Shown here piece by piece: positions 1 through 8,068 of a stretch of DNA of 26,739 nt. Location: contig JACNFI010000112.1 of assembly GCA_014384665.1 (NCBI GenBank), positions 1 through 26,739 of the forward strand, given 5' to 3'. The translations under genes and the position numbers were made by a program. How positions within the stretch are numbered: the first letter of the stretch is position 1; each line of letters opens with the position of its first letter. The DNA comes from Candidatus Cloacimonadota bacterium. Lineage in GTDB: Bacteria; Cloacimonadota; Cloacimonadia; JGIOTU-2. The notes under the pieces were generated by a model, which was given only the letters and a program-made list of their open reading frames with translations, was not told the origin of the DNA and ran no database searches.

Positions 1-2
1 CA

Positions 3-1916
3 AACTTTTATAATCTAGTTTACAGTTTGAATCCTGTTCCGGCTTATGATCTCGGTCTGGTAAAACATATCGAGGTCGATTCAGTAGTTTCGGAGAATGA
101 TTTTAATGATGCTTTTATTAGTCTGGAAAGAGTAAGTTCAACTGCAACCCGAACTTCTGCGAGAATCCGTATAATCCAAAATACAGATAACGGAGTTATC
201 AAAAAAGCTATATCTGTAAAAGTCGGTGATGATCTTTACAAGCTTTCAAATTATCGGGAAATATACAAAAATGGTTATATCATCAATGAGATAGATGTTT
301 CCAATGAATGTATTTCTTTATCGAATGGAGATGATATTTTTGTGGGTGAATCTCGTGGCGGGATATCAGATGAGATAATGAAATTCCAGATAGAGAAAAC
401 AATCGAGGAACATTTCAAAAAAGAGAGAATTTTGCAAAAGAAAGGGATAAAAGTTCTTTCTCTTTTTTTCATTGATAGAGTTGCAAATTACAGGAAGTAT
501 GATGAATCCGTAAATTCTATGAAAGGAAAGATTGCAGTTTGGTTCGAGGAAATATTAAAAAAATATTCAGAAAAAACTGCTTACAAAAATTTAATTCCTT
601 TCCCAATAAATGAAGTTCACAATGGATATTTTGCACAGGATAAGAAAGGACATTTTAAGGATTCTCAAAAGTCTGCAAAATCTCAAGCTGATATCGATAC
701 TTTCAAATTGATAATGAAAGAGAAAGAAAAACTATTGGATTCAAATGAACCTTTAAGATTTATTTTCAGTCATTCTGCTTTGAGAGAAGGTTGGGATAAT
801 CCGAATGTTTTTCAAATATGCACTTTGAACGAAACGAAATCCGAACTTAAGAAAAGACAGGAAATCGGAAGAGGTTTGAGACTTTCCGTAAATCAGAATG
901 GCGAAAGAATATTTGATAATAATATTAATCGCTTAACTGTGATAGCAAATGAAAGTTATGAAGATTTTGCCAAGCAGCTTCAAAAAGAAATTGAAGATGA
1001 TTGCGGTGTTTCTTTCAAAGGTAGAATTAAAAACAAACGAGATAGAATAAAAGTTGAATATAAGAAAGGCTTTGAACTCGATGAAAACTTTAAAGAAATC
1101 TGGGAAAGGATAAAATATAAAACTACTTATCGGGTTAATTATAAAAGTTCCGATTTGATCGAGAAAGCTTCGAATGAAATAAAGGAAATTCCACCAGTTT
1201 CAAAAACAGTTTTAAAATCCACAAAAACAGCGATAAAATATGATGATGAAGGTGTTGGCTTTGATATAAAAGGTTCAAAAAAGATTTATCTTGAAAATGA
1301 ATTTCTGATTCCCGATGTTTTAAATTATATTCAAAATAAGACGGGTTTAACCCGTTCTACTATTTTACAGATTGTGAAAAATTCAAATCGTTTGCCGGAT
1401 GTTCTCATCAATCCGCAACTCTTTATGGATTTTGTTGTACAAGAGATTAAAGAAGTTTTGAATGAATTGATTATCGATGGAATCAAATATGAAAAAATCG
1501 GAAATAAAGAATACGAAATGCATCTTTTTGATGATGATGAAATTATTATCTACTTGGATAAATTGAAATTTGAAATTAAGAACAATAAGAAAACAATATA
1601 CGATAATATAATTCCACTCGACTCAAATGTTGAATATGAATTTGCGAAGGAATGTGAAACAAGAGATGATATTGAATTTTATTTCAAACTTCCATTTTGG
1701 TTCCATATAAAAACACCAATCGGCAAATATAATCCTGATTGGGCTTTGATCAAAAAGAATGAAACGAAAGTCTATTTCGTTGCAGAAACAAAATCTGAAG
1801 GTCAGCAATTAAGAAAGAGCGAAGCACAAAGAATAAGATGTGGTAAAGCTCATTTCAGAGAATTTGAAGATGTAGCTTTCAGGGGTCCTGTATCAAGAGT
1901 TTCTGATTTGGATTAG
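3..1916 (+). CDS. Type III restriction enzyme, Res (helicase/endonuclease) subunit, 5'-truncated by window edge
   Basis: Res is the ATP-dependent DNA translocase and nuclease of type III restriction-modification; it works with a Mod methyltransferase, presumably encoded upstream outside the window. The frame is open to the left edge, and the residues before the first possible start (TTG at 27) still look like family sequence (NLVYSLNPVPAYDLGLVK), so this is the C-terminal part of a longer gene. Seen: the second helicase lobe with SHSALREGWDNPNVFQIC (motif V region) and RQEIGRGLRL (motif VI arginine finger). Near the C-terminus a PD-(D/E)XK nuclease signature appears as PDWALI, then about 12 residues later VAETK, so both lobe 2 and the nuclease look intact. 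The helicase Walker A/B half lies outside. The gene ends at TAG 1914-1916, 47 bp before a small Cys-rich ORF. Confidence 0.9.
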   Translation, partial: NFYNLVYSLNPVPAYDLGLVKHIEVDSVVSENDFNDAFISLERVSSTATRTSARIRIIQNTDNGVIKKAISVKVGDDLYKLSNYREIYKNGYIINEIDVSNECISLSNGDDIFVGESRGGISDEIMKFQIEKTIEEHFKKERILQKKGIKVLSLFFIDRVANYRKYDESVNSMKGKIAVWFEEILKKYSEKTAYKNLIPFPINEVHNGYFAQDKKGHFKDSQKSAKSQADIDTFKLIMKEKEKLLDSNEPLRFIFSHSALREGWDNPNVFQICTLNETKSELKKRQEIGRGLRLSVNQNGERIFDNNINRLTVIANESYEDFAKQLQKEIEDDCGVSFKGRIKNKRDRIKVEYKKGFELDENFKEIWERIKYKTTYRVNYKSSDLIEKASNEIKEIPPVSKTVLKSTKTAIKYDDEGVGFDIKGSKKIYLENEFLIPDVLNYIQNKTGLTRSTILQIVKNSNRLPDVLINPQLFMDFVVQEIKEVLNELIIDGIKYEKIGNKEYEMHLFDDDEIIIYLDKLKFEIKNNKKTIYDNIIPLDSNVEYEFAKECETRDDIEFYFKLPFWFHIKTPIGKYNPDWALIKKNETKVYFVAETKSEGQQLRKSEAQRIRCGKAHFREFEDVAFRGPVSRVSDLD

Positions 1917-1963
1917 AATTTAGGAAATTTAAAAATAATTTATTTATATTTTGGGATTGCAAA

Positions 1964-2128
1964 ATGAATAATAAAAAAAGGTCCTGTTGGAATTGTAAAT
2001 ACCAGGATTTAAAAAACGATACTTTTTTAGGTAAATGTACTTGGTTCCCTAAACACAATAAAGGTAAAGCTAAAGAAATACCTCCTGATGTTGTTGATAA
2101 AGGATGTAGTTATTTTGAATCAAAATAA
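1964..2128 (+). CDS. Small four-cysteine, probably zinc-binding protein (54 aa)
   Basis: A 54-residue ORF starting at ATG 1964, 47 bp after the restriction gene. It has a CX2C pair (C8, C11; CWNCKY) followed by GKCTWFP (C25) and VDKGCSYF (C48). The C/W/F/P spacing suggests one zinc-bound knuckle. The upstream sequence has only a weak purine stretch (GGGA), so translation initiation is uncertain. I do not recognise a named family. Its position right behind the Res gene suggests either co-transcription with the restriction system or a passenger of the same defence locus. It is too regular in Cys/aromatic placement to be a likely chance ORF, but that judgement is inference. Confidence 0.55.
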   Translation: MNNKKRSCWNCKYQDLKNDTFLGKCTWFPKHNKGKAKEIPPDVVDKGCSYFESK

Positions 2129-2239
2129 CTATTCAATTAACTTTCAGTTTAATTACGAAAAGAATTTTCTAAAGATAATTAACTGTTATTTAACCAATAA
2201 TATCATGAAGCATTTCGTAACAAAAGAAAAATGTGTATT

Positions 2240-2392
2240 ATGAACCAACAAACAAAAGAAACCTTAAAAGAATTTTTCAAATCCACCAAAAAATATGGGA
2301 ACAGGAACATTGCAGAAGGCACTCCTGAAGTTAATAGCAAAGCGATTGTCAGGTCAAGTAGCAAAAATAGTCATATCAGGAATAAAGAGTGA
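2240..2392 (+). CDS. Possible 50-aa ORF overlapping the lpd start
   Basis: A short basic, Ser/Lys/Asn-rich ORF (begins MNQQTKETLKEFFK). Its TGA stop overlaps the GTG start of the dihydrolipoyl dehydrogenase gene in a GTGA arrangement typical of translational coupling. An in-frame ATG also exists at 2231. No clear Shine-Dalgarno sequence precedes either start, and the residue pattern matches no family I know. It may be a real small leader or coupled gene, or chance coding in an otherwise gene-free 260 bp. The overlap geometry is the main argument in its favour. Confidence 0.25.
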   Translation: MNQQTKETLKEFFKSTKKYGNRNIAEGTPEVNSKAIVRSSSKNSHIRNKE

Positions 2393-3786
2393 AAAATTAT
2401 ACAGTAGCTATTATCGGCGGGGGTCCAGGAGGTTATGTAACTGCAATACGATTAAAACAATATGAAATTGATGTAGTCGTATTTGAAAAAGAACGACTTG
2501 GCGGTATTTGCCTGAATTGGGGTTGTATTCCAACAAAAACTCTTGTAAAAATAGCAGACTTATTTACTGAAACAAAACATGCCTATGATTTTGGAATTAG
2601 TATTGAAAATCTAAATATTAACTACGAGAAAATTTTCAAACGGAAAAATGAAATAGTTGATAGACTCGTTTCTGGCGTTGAATTTCTTTTCAAAAAGAGA
2701 GATATTCCAGTAATTTATGAAACAGTTACAGGAATTAAAAAAAATGATGAAGATTATACAATCATAACAGAGAATTCATCAATTAATGCAAAATATATCA
2801 TACTTGCCACAGGTTCCATTCCTAAAGAACTTCCTAGTTTAGAATTTGACGGTGAAAATATTCTTTCTTCTAAAGATATACTGAAGATGAAAAAACTACC
2901 TGAAAAATTGGCTGTTATAGGTGGGGGAGTAATTGGTTGTGAATTTGCATCGATTTTTTCTCAATTAGATGTTAAGGTTGAAATAATTGAATTTTTACCA
3001 AATTTAGTAAGCACAGAAGATATTGAAATCTCCAAGAGACTTGCATTAGCTTTAATAAAATCTGGTATAAAAATCCATCTGAATACTGCTGTTGACTCTG
3101 TTGAAAAAATTAATGATGAATTACATATAAAACTTTCAAATGGAAAAAAGATTATTACAAATAAGGCGCTTATAAGTGTTGGAAGAACACCTCATTGCAA
3201 TATTGAATTTATAAAATGCTCTCTTGAAAAAGAGGATACTACTATTAAAATAGATAATAATTTCAAAACAAACCTTCATAATATCTTTGCGATAGGGGAT
3301 ATAACCGGCAAGATGCTATTAGCTCATACAGCAAGCAAACAGGGTTTAATTGTTGCTGATATTTTACAGAATAAAATAAAAGGAACTGATAATAAAATTG
3401 AAGAATTACTTTATGAAAATATTCCTCGTTGTACTTATACAAATCCTGAGATAGGGTCAGTTGGTTTAACTGAAGCCCGGGCAAAAGAAAAATATGGAGA
3501 GATTCTCATTGGGAAATCTCTGTTTTTAGCCAATGGAAAAGCATTAGGACTGGGCAATACTTTTGGATTTGTAAAAACTATTGCTGATAAACTAAGTAAG
3601 AAAATAGTTGGAATGCATATAATTGGTCCACATGCCACTGAATTAATTGCAGAAGGGGTAATTTTAATTAATAATGATATGACTATTGAGAAAGCTGTGA
3701 AAATCGTATATGCTCATCCCACACTTTCTGAGGTTGTTGCTGAATCTATTGAAGACCTTGAGAAGCTTGCAATACATAAAATATGA
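2389..3786 (+). CDS. lpdA: Dihydrolipoyl dehydrogenase (E3), 465 aa
   Basis: FAD-dependent disulfide oxidoreductase that reoxidises dihydrolipoamide with NAD+ in 2-oxoacid dehydrogenase or glycine-cleavage complexes. Seen: N-terminal FAD Rossmann motif GGGPGG (about residues 10-15), redox-active disulfide GGICLNWGCIPTK with C41 and C46, a second dinucleotide motif (VIGGGVIGCEFA, about 177-188), the FAD-contacting AIGDITG segment, and the C-terminal YAHPTLSEVVAE with the catalytic His443-Glu448 pair. Length matches the family norm. The start is GTG at 2389; the Rossmann strand begins a few residues later, leaving no room for a later start. No E1/E2 or gcv genes are adjacent, so which complex it serves cannot be told. 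The hairpin of a miniature element (3852-3932 plus T-run) lies about 65 bp downstream and may act as its terminator. Confidence 0.95.
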   Translation: MKNYTVAIIGGGPGGYVTAIRLKQYEIDVVVFEKERLGGICLNWGCIPTKTLVKIADLFTETKHAYDFGISIENLNINYEKIFKRKNEIVDRLVSGVEFLFKKRDIPVIYETVTGIKKNDEDYTIITENSSINAKYIILATGSIPKELPSLEFDGENILSSKDILKMKKLPEKLAVIGGGVIGCEFASIFSQLDVKVEIIEFLPNLVSTEDIEISKRLALALIKSGIKIHLNTAVDSVEKINDELHIKLSNGKKIITNKALISVGRTPHCNIEFIKCSLEKEDTTIKIDNNFKTNLHNIFAIGDITGKMLLAHTASKQGLIVADILQNKIKGTDNKIEELLYENIPRCTYTNPEIGSVGLTEARAKEKYGEILIGKSLFLANGKALGLGNTFGFVKTIADKLSKKIVGMHIIGPHATELIAEGVILINNDMTIEKAVKIVYAHPTLSEVVAESIEDLEKLAIHKI

Positions 3787-3827
3787 TTGGAGAGTTTGAA
3801 AGTTAACGCATTTTCTAAAGTTATTAA

Positions 3828-3949
3828 TGAGTCCACTCAAAAAAGGTATCTCCCGCGAAATACGCGAAAAATACATGCGGATATTATTGAATTTACACGA
3901 ACCATTTTCGAGTATTTCGTGTGTTTCGCGGGTTTTTATAGTGGACTCA
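3828..3949. mobile_element. Miniature inverted-repeat element, copy 1 (122 bp)
   Basis: Non-coding element with terminal inverted repeats TGAGTCCACT / AGTGGACTCA, flanked on each side by TTAA (3824-3827 and 3950-3953), read as a 4-bp target duplication. TTAA is itself a palindrome, so the inverted identity extends to 15 bp (3823-3837 with 3940-3954). Inside, CCCGCGAAA (3852-3860) pairs with TTTCGCGGG (3924-3932), followed by TTTTT, so the RNA would fold into a long hairpin that could terminate transcription from lpd. It is about 90% identical to the copy at 8069-8191. It contains no transposase, so it would need a partner enzyme in trans. Confidence 0.8.
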
Positions 3950-3962
3950 TTAATTCAATTTA

Positions 3963-4214
3963 TTATGAAGAAAGGGTTTTAAGAATTAATTCTATCAATT
4001 CATATGCCCTTTCTTTATCTTTTCTATAAACAAATATATCAATATAAGATTTTTTATCGCTGTATTCAAAAAACCTTCCAATAAAAAGACCTTTTCTTTT
4101 GAAACTAAAAGGGATATTATTCTCTTTTAGAACTTCAGATATTGCATCTAACTGTAAACTATTTTGTGCTTTACATAGGCTAACAATTTCTTGTTCTTCA
4201 ATTTCTTCTTTCAT
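3963..4214 (-). CDS. DUF2007-like small protein (putative signal-transducing, PII-like fold), 83 aa
   Basis: A short soluble protein whose pattern (LCKAQNSLQLDAISEVLKENNIPF..., then IDIFVYRKDKERAYELI) fits the DUF2007 family: a beta-strand, a helix ending 'L...NNIP', a middle loop, and a terminal strand plus helix. The molecular role of that family is not established. The gene stands alone on the minus strand between two miniature elements: copy 1 ends 14 bp beyond its stop codon and the long copy begins 22 bp upstream of its start, so its promoter must lie in or next to the long element. Family assignment comes from pattern recall only. Confidence 0.7.
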   Translation of the reverse strand: MKEEIEEQEIVSLCKAQNSLQLDAISEVLKENNIPFSFKRKGLFIGRFFEYSDKKSYIDIFVYRKDKERAYELIELILKTLSS

Positions 4215-4270
4215 AAAATACTCAAATAATATTTATGAGTTCACTATAAAAAGTCCTTAACCGCGAATGA

Positions 4271-4335
4271 ACCCCGTTAGATATTCAGTTTTTTATTTCT
4301 ATCTCCACCCGGATAATAAAATTATCTAACGGGGT
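4271..4335. repeat. Inverted repeat ACCCCGTTAGATA...TATCTAACGGGGT
   Basis: 13-bp perfect arms (4271-4283 and 4323-4335) around a 39-bp centre, inside the long mobile element. Just upstream is AACCGCGAATGA. A degraded relative with ACCCTGTTAGAT and ATCTAATAGGGT arms occurs at 19782-19845 in the opposite orientation, also next to a GCG/GGTTGA stretch, showing this is a dispersed repeat family. Confidence 0.7.
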
Positions 4336-4452
4336 GGACGCCAATTTTGTCCGAAGGATCTGCCTTTGGCATGAAATGTGATATTACAAAAATTGCGGAC
4401 TACCTAATCCACTAGCTATAAGCAAATTAGTGTCATAGAAGGCCACATTTTT

Positions 4453-4511
4453 ATCCCCGATTCCTGAGCCCCCCGATTAAATCGGGGGCAGGAACGGGCT
4501 TAATCGGGGAT
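4453..4511. repeat. Nested palindrome with GATT/AATC-GGGG stems
   Basis: Outer perfect 10-bp arms ATCCCCGATT (4453-4462) and AATCGGGGAT (4502-4511). Inside them TTCCTG pairs with CAGGAA, and the core CCCCCGATTAAATCGGGGG (4470-4488) is itself a perfect palindrome. Two alternative folds are possible because CCCGATT occurs on both nested levels. It belongs to the palindrome-rich interior of the long element. Confidence 0.75.
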
Positions 4512-4556
4512 GGGAAAATGGAATAAAAACTGAATTTTAACACCTTTTCACCCTTC

Positions 4557-4574
4557 GTCCCGATGTATCGGGAC
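4557..4574. repeat. TCGTCCCGAT-type palindrome, intergenic copy
   Basis: GTCCCGAT GT ATCGGGAC is a perfect 8-bp stem. It is preceded by TTC and followed by TAC, so on the minus strand it reads GTAG followed by the hairpin, the foot arrangement known for REP sequences handled by RAYT transposases. The string TCGTCCCGAT recurs in the RNase P RNA gene (23379-23388, and reversed at 23612-23621). Confidence 0.75.
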
Positions 4575-4611
4575 TACGGAGAACGGGCATGGGTATTTAT
4601 AGCGGACTCAT

Positions 4612-6705
4612 TTATCTAAAAAGTTCAAATTCAATATTGTGTTCCACTCTTTTAACTCTTACTTGAACCTTCTGGCATAAGAAAAACTTACGATGTTTAC
4701 TTTTCCCGATTACACAATATTTTTGGCGATTAAACTGATAATAATCATCAATTATAGATGATAAAGGAATATAACCTTCAATAGGGTATTTATCCAATTC
4801 AACAAAAATATTTTTGTTATTGAAGTTCACTATTAAAGCATTAAAAATTTTCCCAATATTATAAGTCATAAACCGATTTTTCTTTAATTTTCCAAGTGTT
4901 CTTTCAGCATTTAAAGCAATTATTTCTCTTTCTGAGGATTTTACTGCAAATGCTTTAATATCTGATAATGAAAATCTATGAGATGAACATCCAAATACAT
5001 ACTGTTTAAGAAGATGATGCACTACTAAATCTGGAAATCTTCTGATAGGAGAAGTAAAATGGGTGTATGATTTTAAAGCTAATCCAAAGTGTCCAAGATT
5101 TTTGTAAGAATATTCAGCTTTCATAAGAGTGCGTAAAAGCAAGTTATCAAATGCCCTATGGTGATTCTCATCCTTAATTGAGTCCAACAATTGTTTTAAT
5201 GCTAAATTCTGGTTTTTATGTGCAAAATTTAAGTTATAATTATATGATTTTACTAATAAAGCCAACTCACCCATTTTCACCGGATCTGGTGGCTCATGAA
5301 TTCTAAAGATACCTGAATTACATTTTTTTGCAATCAATTCCGCAATAAATTGATTTGCAACCAGCATAAATTCTTCAATCAAGAGATGACTCTCTGTCTC
5401 TTTAATTCTCAAAATATTGATAGGATAACCATTCTCATCAAACTCAAATTCAGAATCTGGCAGGTCAAAATCCAGACTTCCTCTTGCATATCTCTTTTTA
5501 GTGAGATGATTAGCTAATGGACGCATTTTTAATAAATTTTCTTTAATTTCTATTTCAATGCCATTATCTTCATCACCTCTAAAAAATTTATCAACTTGTT
5601 GATAGTTCAATCTTGCATCACTAAGAATTATGGATTGAACTACTTCTCTATTAATAAGATTATAGTTTTTATCATAATCAATAATTACAGAGATTGCCAG
5701 CCTTTCCTTATCTGATTTCAAACTGCATAAATTATTACAAATTTTTGTGGGAAGCATTGGTATTGTATTTTGAAGCAAATAAATACTCGTACCTCTTTCA
5801 TAAGCTTCTTGAAAGATAGGGGAGTTAACTTCAACATAATGAGAAACATCTGCGATATGAATATAAAGTCTAAAACCAAATGATAGGTTTTCCAGAGAAA
5901 TTGCATCATCAAAATCTTTTGCACTAATGGGATCAATAGTAAATGTAGTCAAATTTCTGAAATCTTTTCTCTTATTTATCTCAACTACATCAATTTGTTC
6001 TTCCAATTTTGATGATACATCAAGAGCATTTTGAGGAAACTCTTCTGGCAAACCATATTGCTTTACAACAGCGATTAAATCAATATTTGGATCCTCTGCG
6101 TTTCCCAATATTTCAGAAAGTTCCGCAATCGGTAAAATATATTTATTACGCTCCCCCCAGTCAGTTATTTGCACTGCTACTTTTTTCCCAATCACACGAT
6201 TATCTGCATTAACTAATTTTATATCATTATCTATCATCTTATTATCTGGTAATACATAGAGATTTTCTTCTGATTTATAAGCATTACCAATTACTATCTG
6301 ATTTTTTCGCTCAACAATTTTCATAATCATTCCAACAGCACCTCTACGATTTCGCTTTATAATAGCAACATCAACAATATCATTATGATAAGCATTTAAG
6401 CAGTTCTCTTCAAAGACCTTAATATCTTCCTTTTCAGTCTTTACAAAAGCAAAAGAATAATTTTGTGTTAGTGCAGATGCATCAAAAATACCTTTCATTG
6501 TTTTGTAGATTGCTTTAACATAATATTTTTTACCTTTTCTTCTTATTTTCCCATTTTTCTCTAATTGATAGAGTATTTTCTTAAATTTAGTATAATTGTG
6601 CTTTTTGATGCAAAATATTTTAGATAATTTAGCTGGTGTAAATTCCTTGTTTTTATTCTTATAAAGGAAGTTAAGAATTATTGTAGATAGACCTTTTTTT
6701 AGCAT
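4612..6705 (-). CDS. rnr: Ribonuclease R (RNB-family 3'-5' exoribonuclease), 697 aa
   Basis: Processive hydrolytic exoribonuclease that degrades structured RNA; in other bacteria it takes part in rRNA/mRNA quality control and tmRNA-linked decay. Seen in order: an N-terminal winged-helix-like segment (about 1-65), OB/cold-shock region (about 70-230), the RNB domain starting at FTIDPISAKDFDDAIS with acidic residues D258, D264, D266 and D267 matching the metal-binding set of RNase II/R, the conserved YTHFTSPIRRFPDLVVHHLL segment, and a C-terminal S1-like domain (about 615-697). Length is slightly short for the family because the Lys-rich tail is missing. The ATG overlaps the preceding gene's TGA by one base (TGATG), implying translational coupling. 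The stop codon lies in the target duplication of the 375-bp element downstream. Confidence 0.95.
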   Translation of the reverse strand: MLKKGLSTIILNFLYKNKNKEFTPAKLSKIFCIKKHNYTKFKKILYQLEKNGKIRRKGKKYYVKAIYKTMKGIFDASALTQNYSFAFVKTEKEDIKVFEENCLNAYHNDIVDVAIIKRNRRGAVGMIMKIVERKNQIVIGNAYKSEENLYVLPDNKMIDNDIKLVNADNRVIGKKVAVQITDWGERNKYILPIAELSEILGNAEDPNIDLIAVVKQYGLPEEFPQNALDVSSKLEEQIDVVEINKRKDFRNLTTFTIDPISAKDFDDAISLENLSFGFRLYIHIADVSHYVEVNSPIFQEAYERGTSIYLLQNTIPMLPTKICNNLCSLKSDKERLAISVIIDYDKNYNLINREVVQSIILSDARLNYQQVDKFFRGDEDNGIEIEIKENLLKMRPLANHLTKKRYARGSLDFDLPDSEFEFDENGYPINILRIKETESHLLIEEFMLVANQFIAELIAKKCNSGIFRIHEPPDPVKMGELALLVKSYNYNLNFAHKNQNLALKQLLDSIKDENHHRAFDNLLLRTLMKAEYSYKNLGHFGLALKSYTHFTSPIRRFPDLVVHHLLKQYVFGCSSHRFSLSDIKAFAVKSSEREIIALNAERTLGKLKKNRFMTYNIGKIFNALIVNFNNKNIFVELDKYPIEGYIPLSSIIDDYYQFNRQKYCVIGKSKHRKFFLCQKVQVRVKRVEHNIEFELFR

Positions 6706-7157
6706 CAGAAACGATTTCCAATTTTCTCATCAAGAAATTTCAACATTTCTTCTTTTTCTTTTTGCTCCTTTGTAAATCTGATTGATTGCCCCCTGAATCT
6801 ATCAAGTCCTCTCGGTCTTGCAAAAGTGCTAAGCATCACTCCTTTTTTATCAACATAGAAACATTTGAATTCTGAATACTTCCTTTCCCGTTTAAAAACT
6901 AATACTTTCACAAATAAATAATCTTCATAAAATTCGTAGTATGTGGGCAAAAAATAGGAGAATAGAGAAGTGAAAAGAAAAAATAATGATAGCAAAACCC
7001 AGAAAAGATTATGTGTAATGGTAAAAACAAAAAAAGCAACAAGTATAAAGAAAGCAAAAACAAACAAAGTTTGTATTGGAAATTCAACAAGTGGGAATGA
7101 AACCCAGGAAAATATCGGTTTTTTCACAATGGGTGGATCTTTAGGATTATTCGACAT
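6705..7157 (-). CDS. Small two-TM membrane protein, PH-like soluble tail (150 aa)
   Basis: Unrecognised membrane protein: a short cytoplasmic N-terminus, two adjacent hydrophobic segments (FVFAFFILVAFFVFTI and FWVLLSLFFLFTSLFSYFL), then a beta-rich tail (YYEFYEDYLFVKVLVFKRERKYSEFKCFYVDKKG) resembling the layout of bacterial PH / YdbT-type domains, ending in a charged helix. I chose ATG 7157 (MSNNPKDPP...) because AGGAA lies 10 bases upstream; an earlier in-frame ATG at 7184 would add nine residues and deepen the overlap with yicC. The yicC end overlaps this start by 11 bp and the stop overlaps the rnr start by one base, so yicC, this gene and rnr are almost certainly one operon. Confidence 0.7.
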   Translation of the reverse strand: MSNNPKDPPIVKKPIFSWVSFPLVEFPIQTLFVFAFFILVAFFVFTITHNLFWVLLSLFFLFTSLFSYFLPTYYEFYEDYLFVKVLVFKRERKYSEFKCFYVDKKGVMLSTFARPRGLDRFRGQSIRFTKEQKEKEEMLKFLDEKIGNRF

Positions 7158-8043
7158 TAAATGCTTGTTCCTTACATTTTTCAATTTCTTCTTTTATCTT
7201 TAAAATCTCTGGAAAAACTGAAATATTGTTATATTTTGCTGATATTGTTGAAATCTCTCTTTGCATCTCCTGAATTACAAAACCCATAGAAAGCCCTACA
7301 GGTTCATCTGTTATTGATATTAACTCCTGAAATTTTCTTAGATGACTTTTAAACCTGACAATCTCTTCTGTAATATCTGATTTTTCAAAAAAATATGAGA
7401 ACTCTGTAAGAAATTTCTCTTTATCGTGTTTTTGCATATTTAAATTTGATGGAATAATCTCATCAAAAAATTTCATTAACTTAATCTTAATATCCTGTAT
7501 AAATTCTGGAAGAGATAATTCAATTGTAGATAATGATATTTTTATCTTGTTTATTGATTTTATAAAAAACTCTTCTAAATCATCACCCTCCTTTTGTCTT
7601 TCTTCAATAAGATTTTTAATTGATTTATCTACTAAATCAAGTAGCAATTCTTGAAATTCATTTGAGGAATAGATATCATCAGTAGGGGAATCATGTAATT
7701 TTTGTAATTGAATAATATCTGAAATCGTTATATAAGTGTTTATATCATATTTTTTTCTAATCTCTTGAATATACTCCAAATATTTATTCATATCATTATT
7801 ATATTTATCATAATAATGAGGAATATCCCTTTTATCAATAATTGAAAGATTAACAAAAACACTTCCTCTTCTAATTAGACCTGGGATATGCTTTTCTATT
7901 TTATAAGCAATATATTCAGGAATATTTTGAGGAATTTTACATTTAATTGATAAATATTTATCATTTAATGATTTTGTAATAACCTTAATGCTTAAACCAT
8001 TCTTATTTAATTCTGAAATCCCAAAACCAGTCATACTTTTCAT
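7147..8043 (-). CDS. yicC: YicC-family endoribonuclease (298 aa)
   Basis: The N-terminus MKSMTGFG is the family hallmark, and the C-terminal DUF1732-like block carries EEIVRFKSHLRKFQELI and GLSMGFVIQEMQREISTI with the conserved Glu/Gln/Arg residues. YicC proteins are metal-dependent endoribonucleases linked to RNA turnover in E. coli. Length matches the family. Start ATG 8043 is fixed by the MKSMTGFG motif. Upstream, 26 bp away, lies the second 123-bp miniature element, so promoter signals for yicC are likely inside or beyond that element. Downstream it is tightly coupled to the small membrane protein and RNase R, making an RNA-decay-themed operon. Confidence 0.93.
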   Translation of the reverse strand: MKSMTGFGISELNKNGLSIKVITKSLNDKYLSIKCKIPQNIPEYIAYKIEKHIPGLIRRGSVFVNLSIIDKRDIPHYYDKYNNDMNKYLEYIQEIRKKYDINTYITISDIIQLQKLHDSPTDDIYSSNEFQELLLDLVDKSIKNLIEERQKEGDDLEEFFIKSINKIKISLSTIELSLPEFIQDIKIKLMKFFDEIIPSNLNMQKHDKEKFLTEFSYFFEKSDITEEIVRFKSHLRKFQELISITDEPVGLSMGFVIQEMQREISTISAKYNNISVFPEILKIKEEIEKCKEQAFNVE

Positions 8044-8068
8044 ATCAAATCCTTTTCATAAAAATATT

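Larger units (their letters stand above)
4236..4610. mobile_element. Long miniature-element relative with the same termini (375 bp), filled with palindromes
   Basis: Termini TGAGTTCACTATAAA and TTTATAGCGGACTCA are inverted repeats (two mismatches) of the same type as copies 1 and 2. The element is flanked by exact 4-bp direct repeats TTTA (4232-4235 and 4611-4614). The right TTTA overlaps the TAA stop codon of the RNase R gene, so insertion happened at that stop codon. No ORF lies inside. The interior differs from the short copies and holds three separate palindromes listed on their own, so it looks like a mini-element that either acquired other repeats or is a longer, non-autonomous sibling. 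Confidence 0.7.

Noticed and set aside
3787..4029. 80-aa ORF on + after lpd
   Set aside because: It is a read-through of the miniature element into the antisense of the DUF2007-like gene.
3823..4611. CRISPR array
   Set aside because: Repeats are inverted, differ in spacing and are bounded by target duplications; there are no regular spacers and no cas genes in the window.
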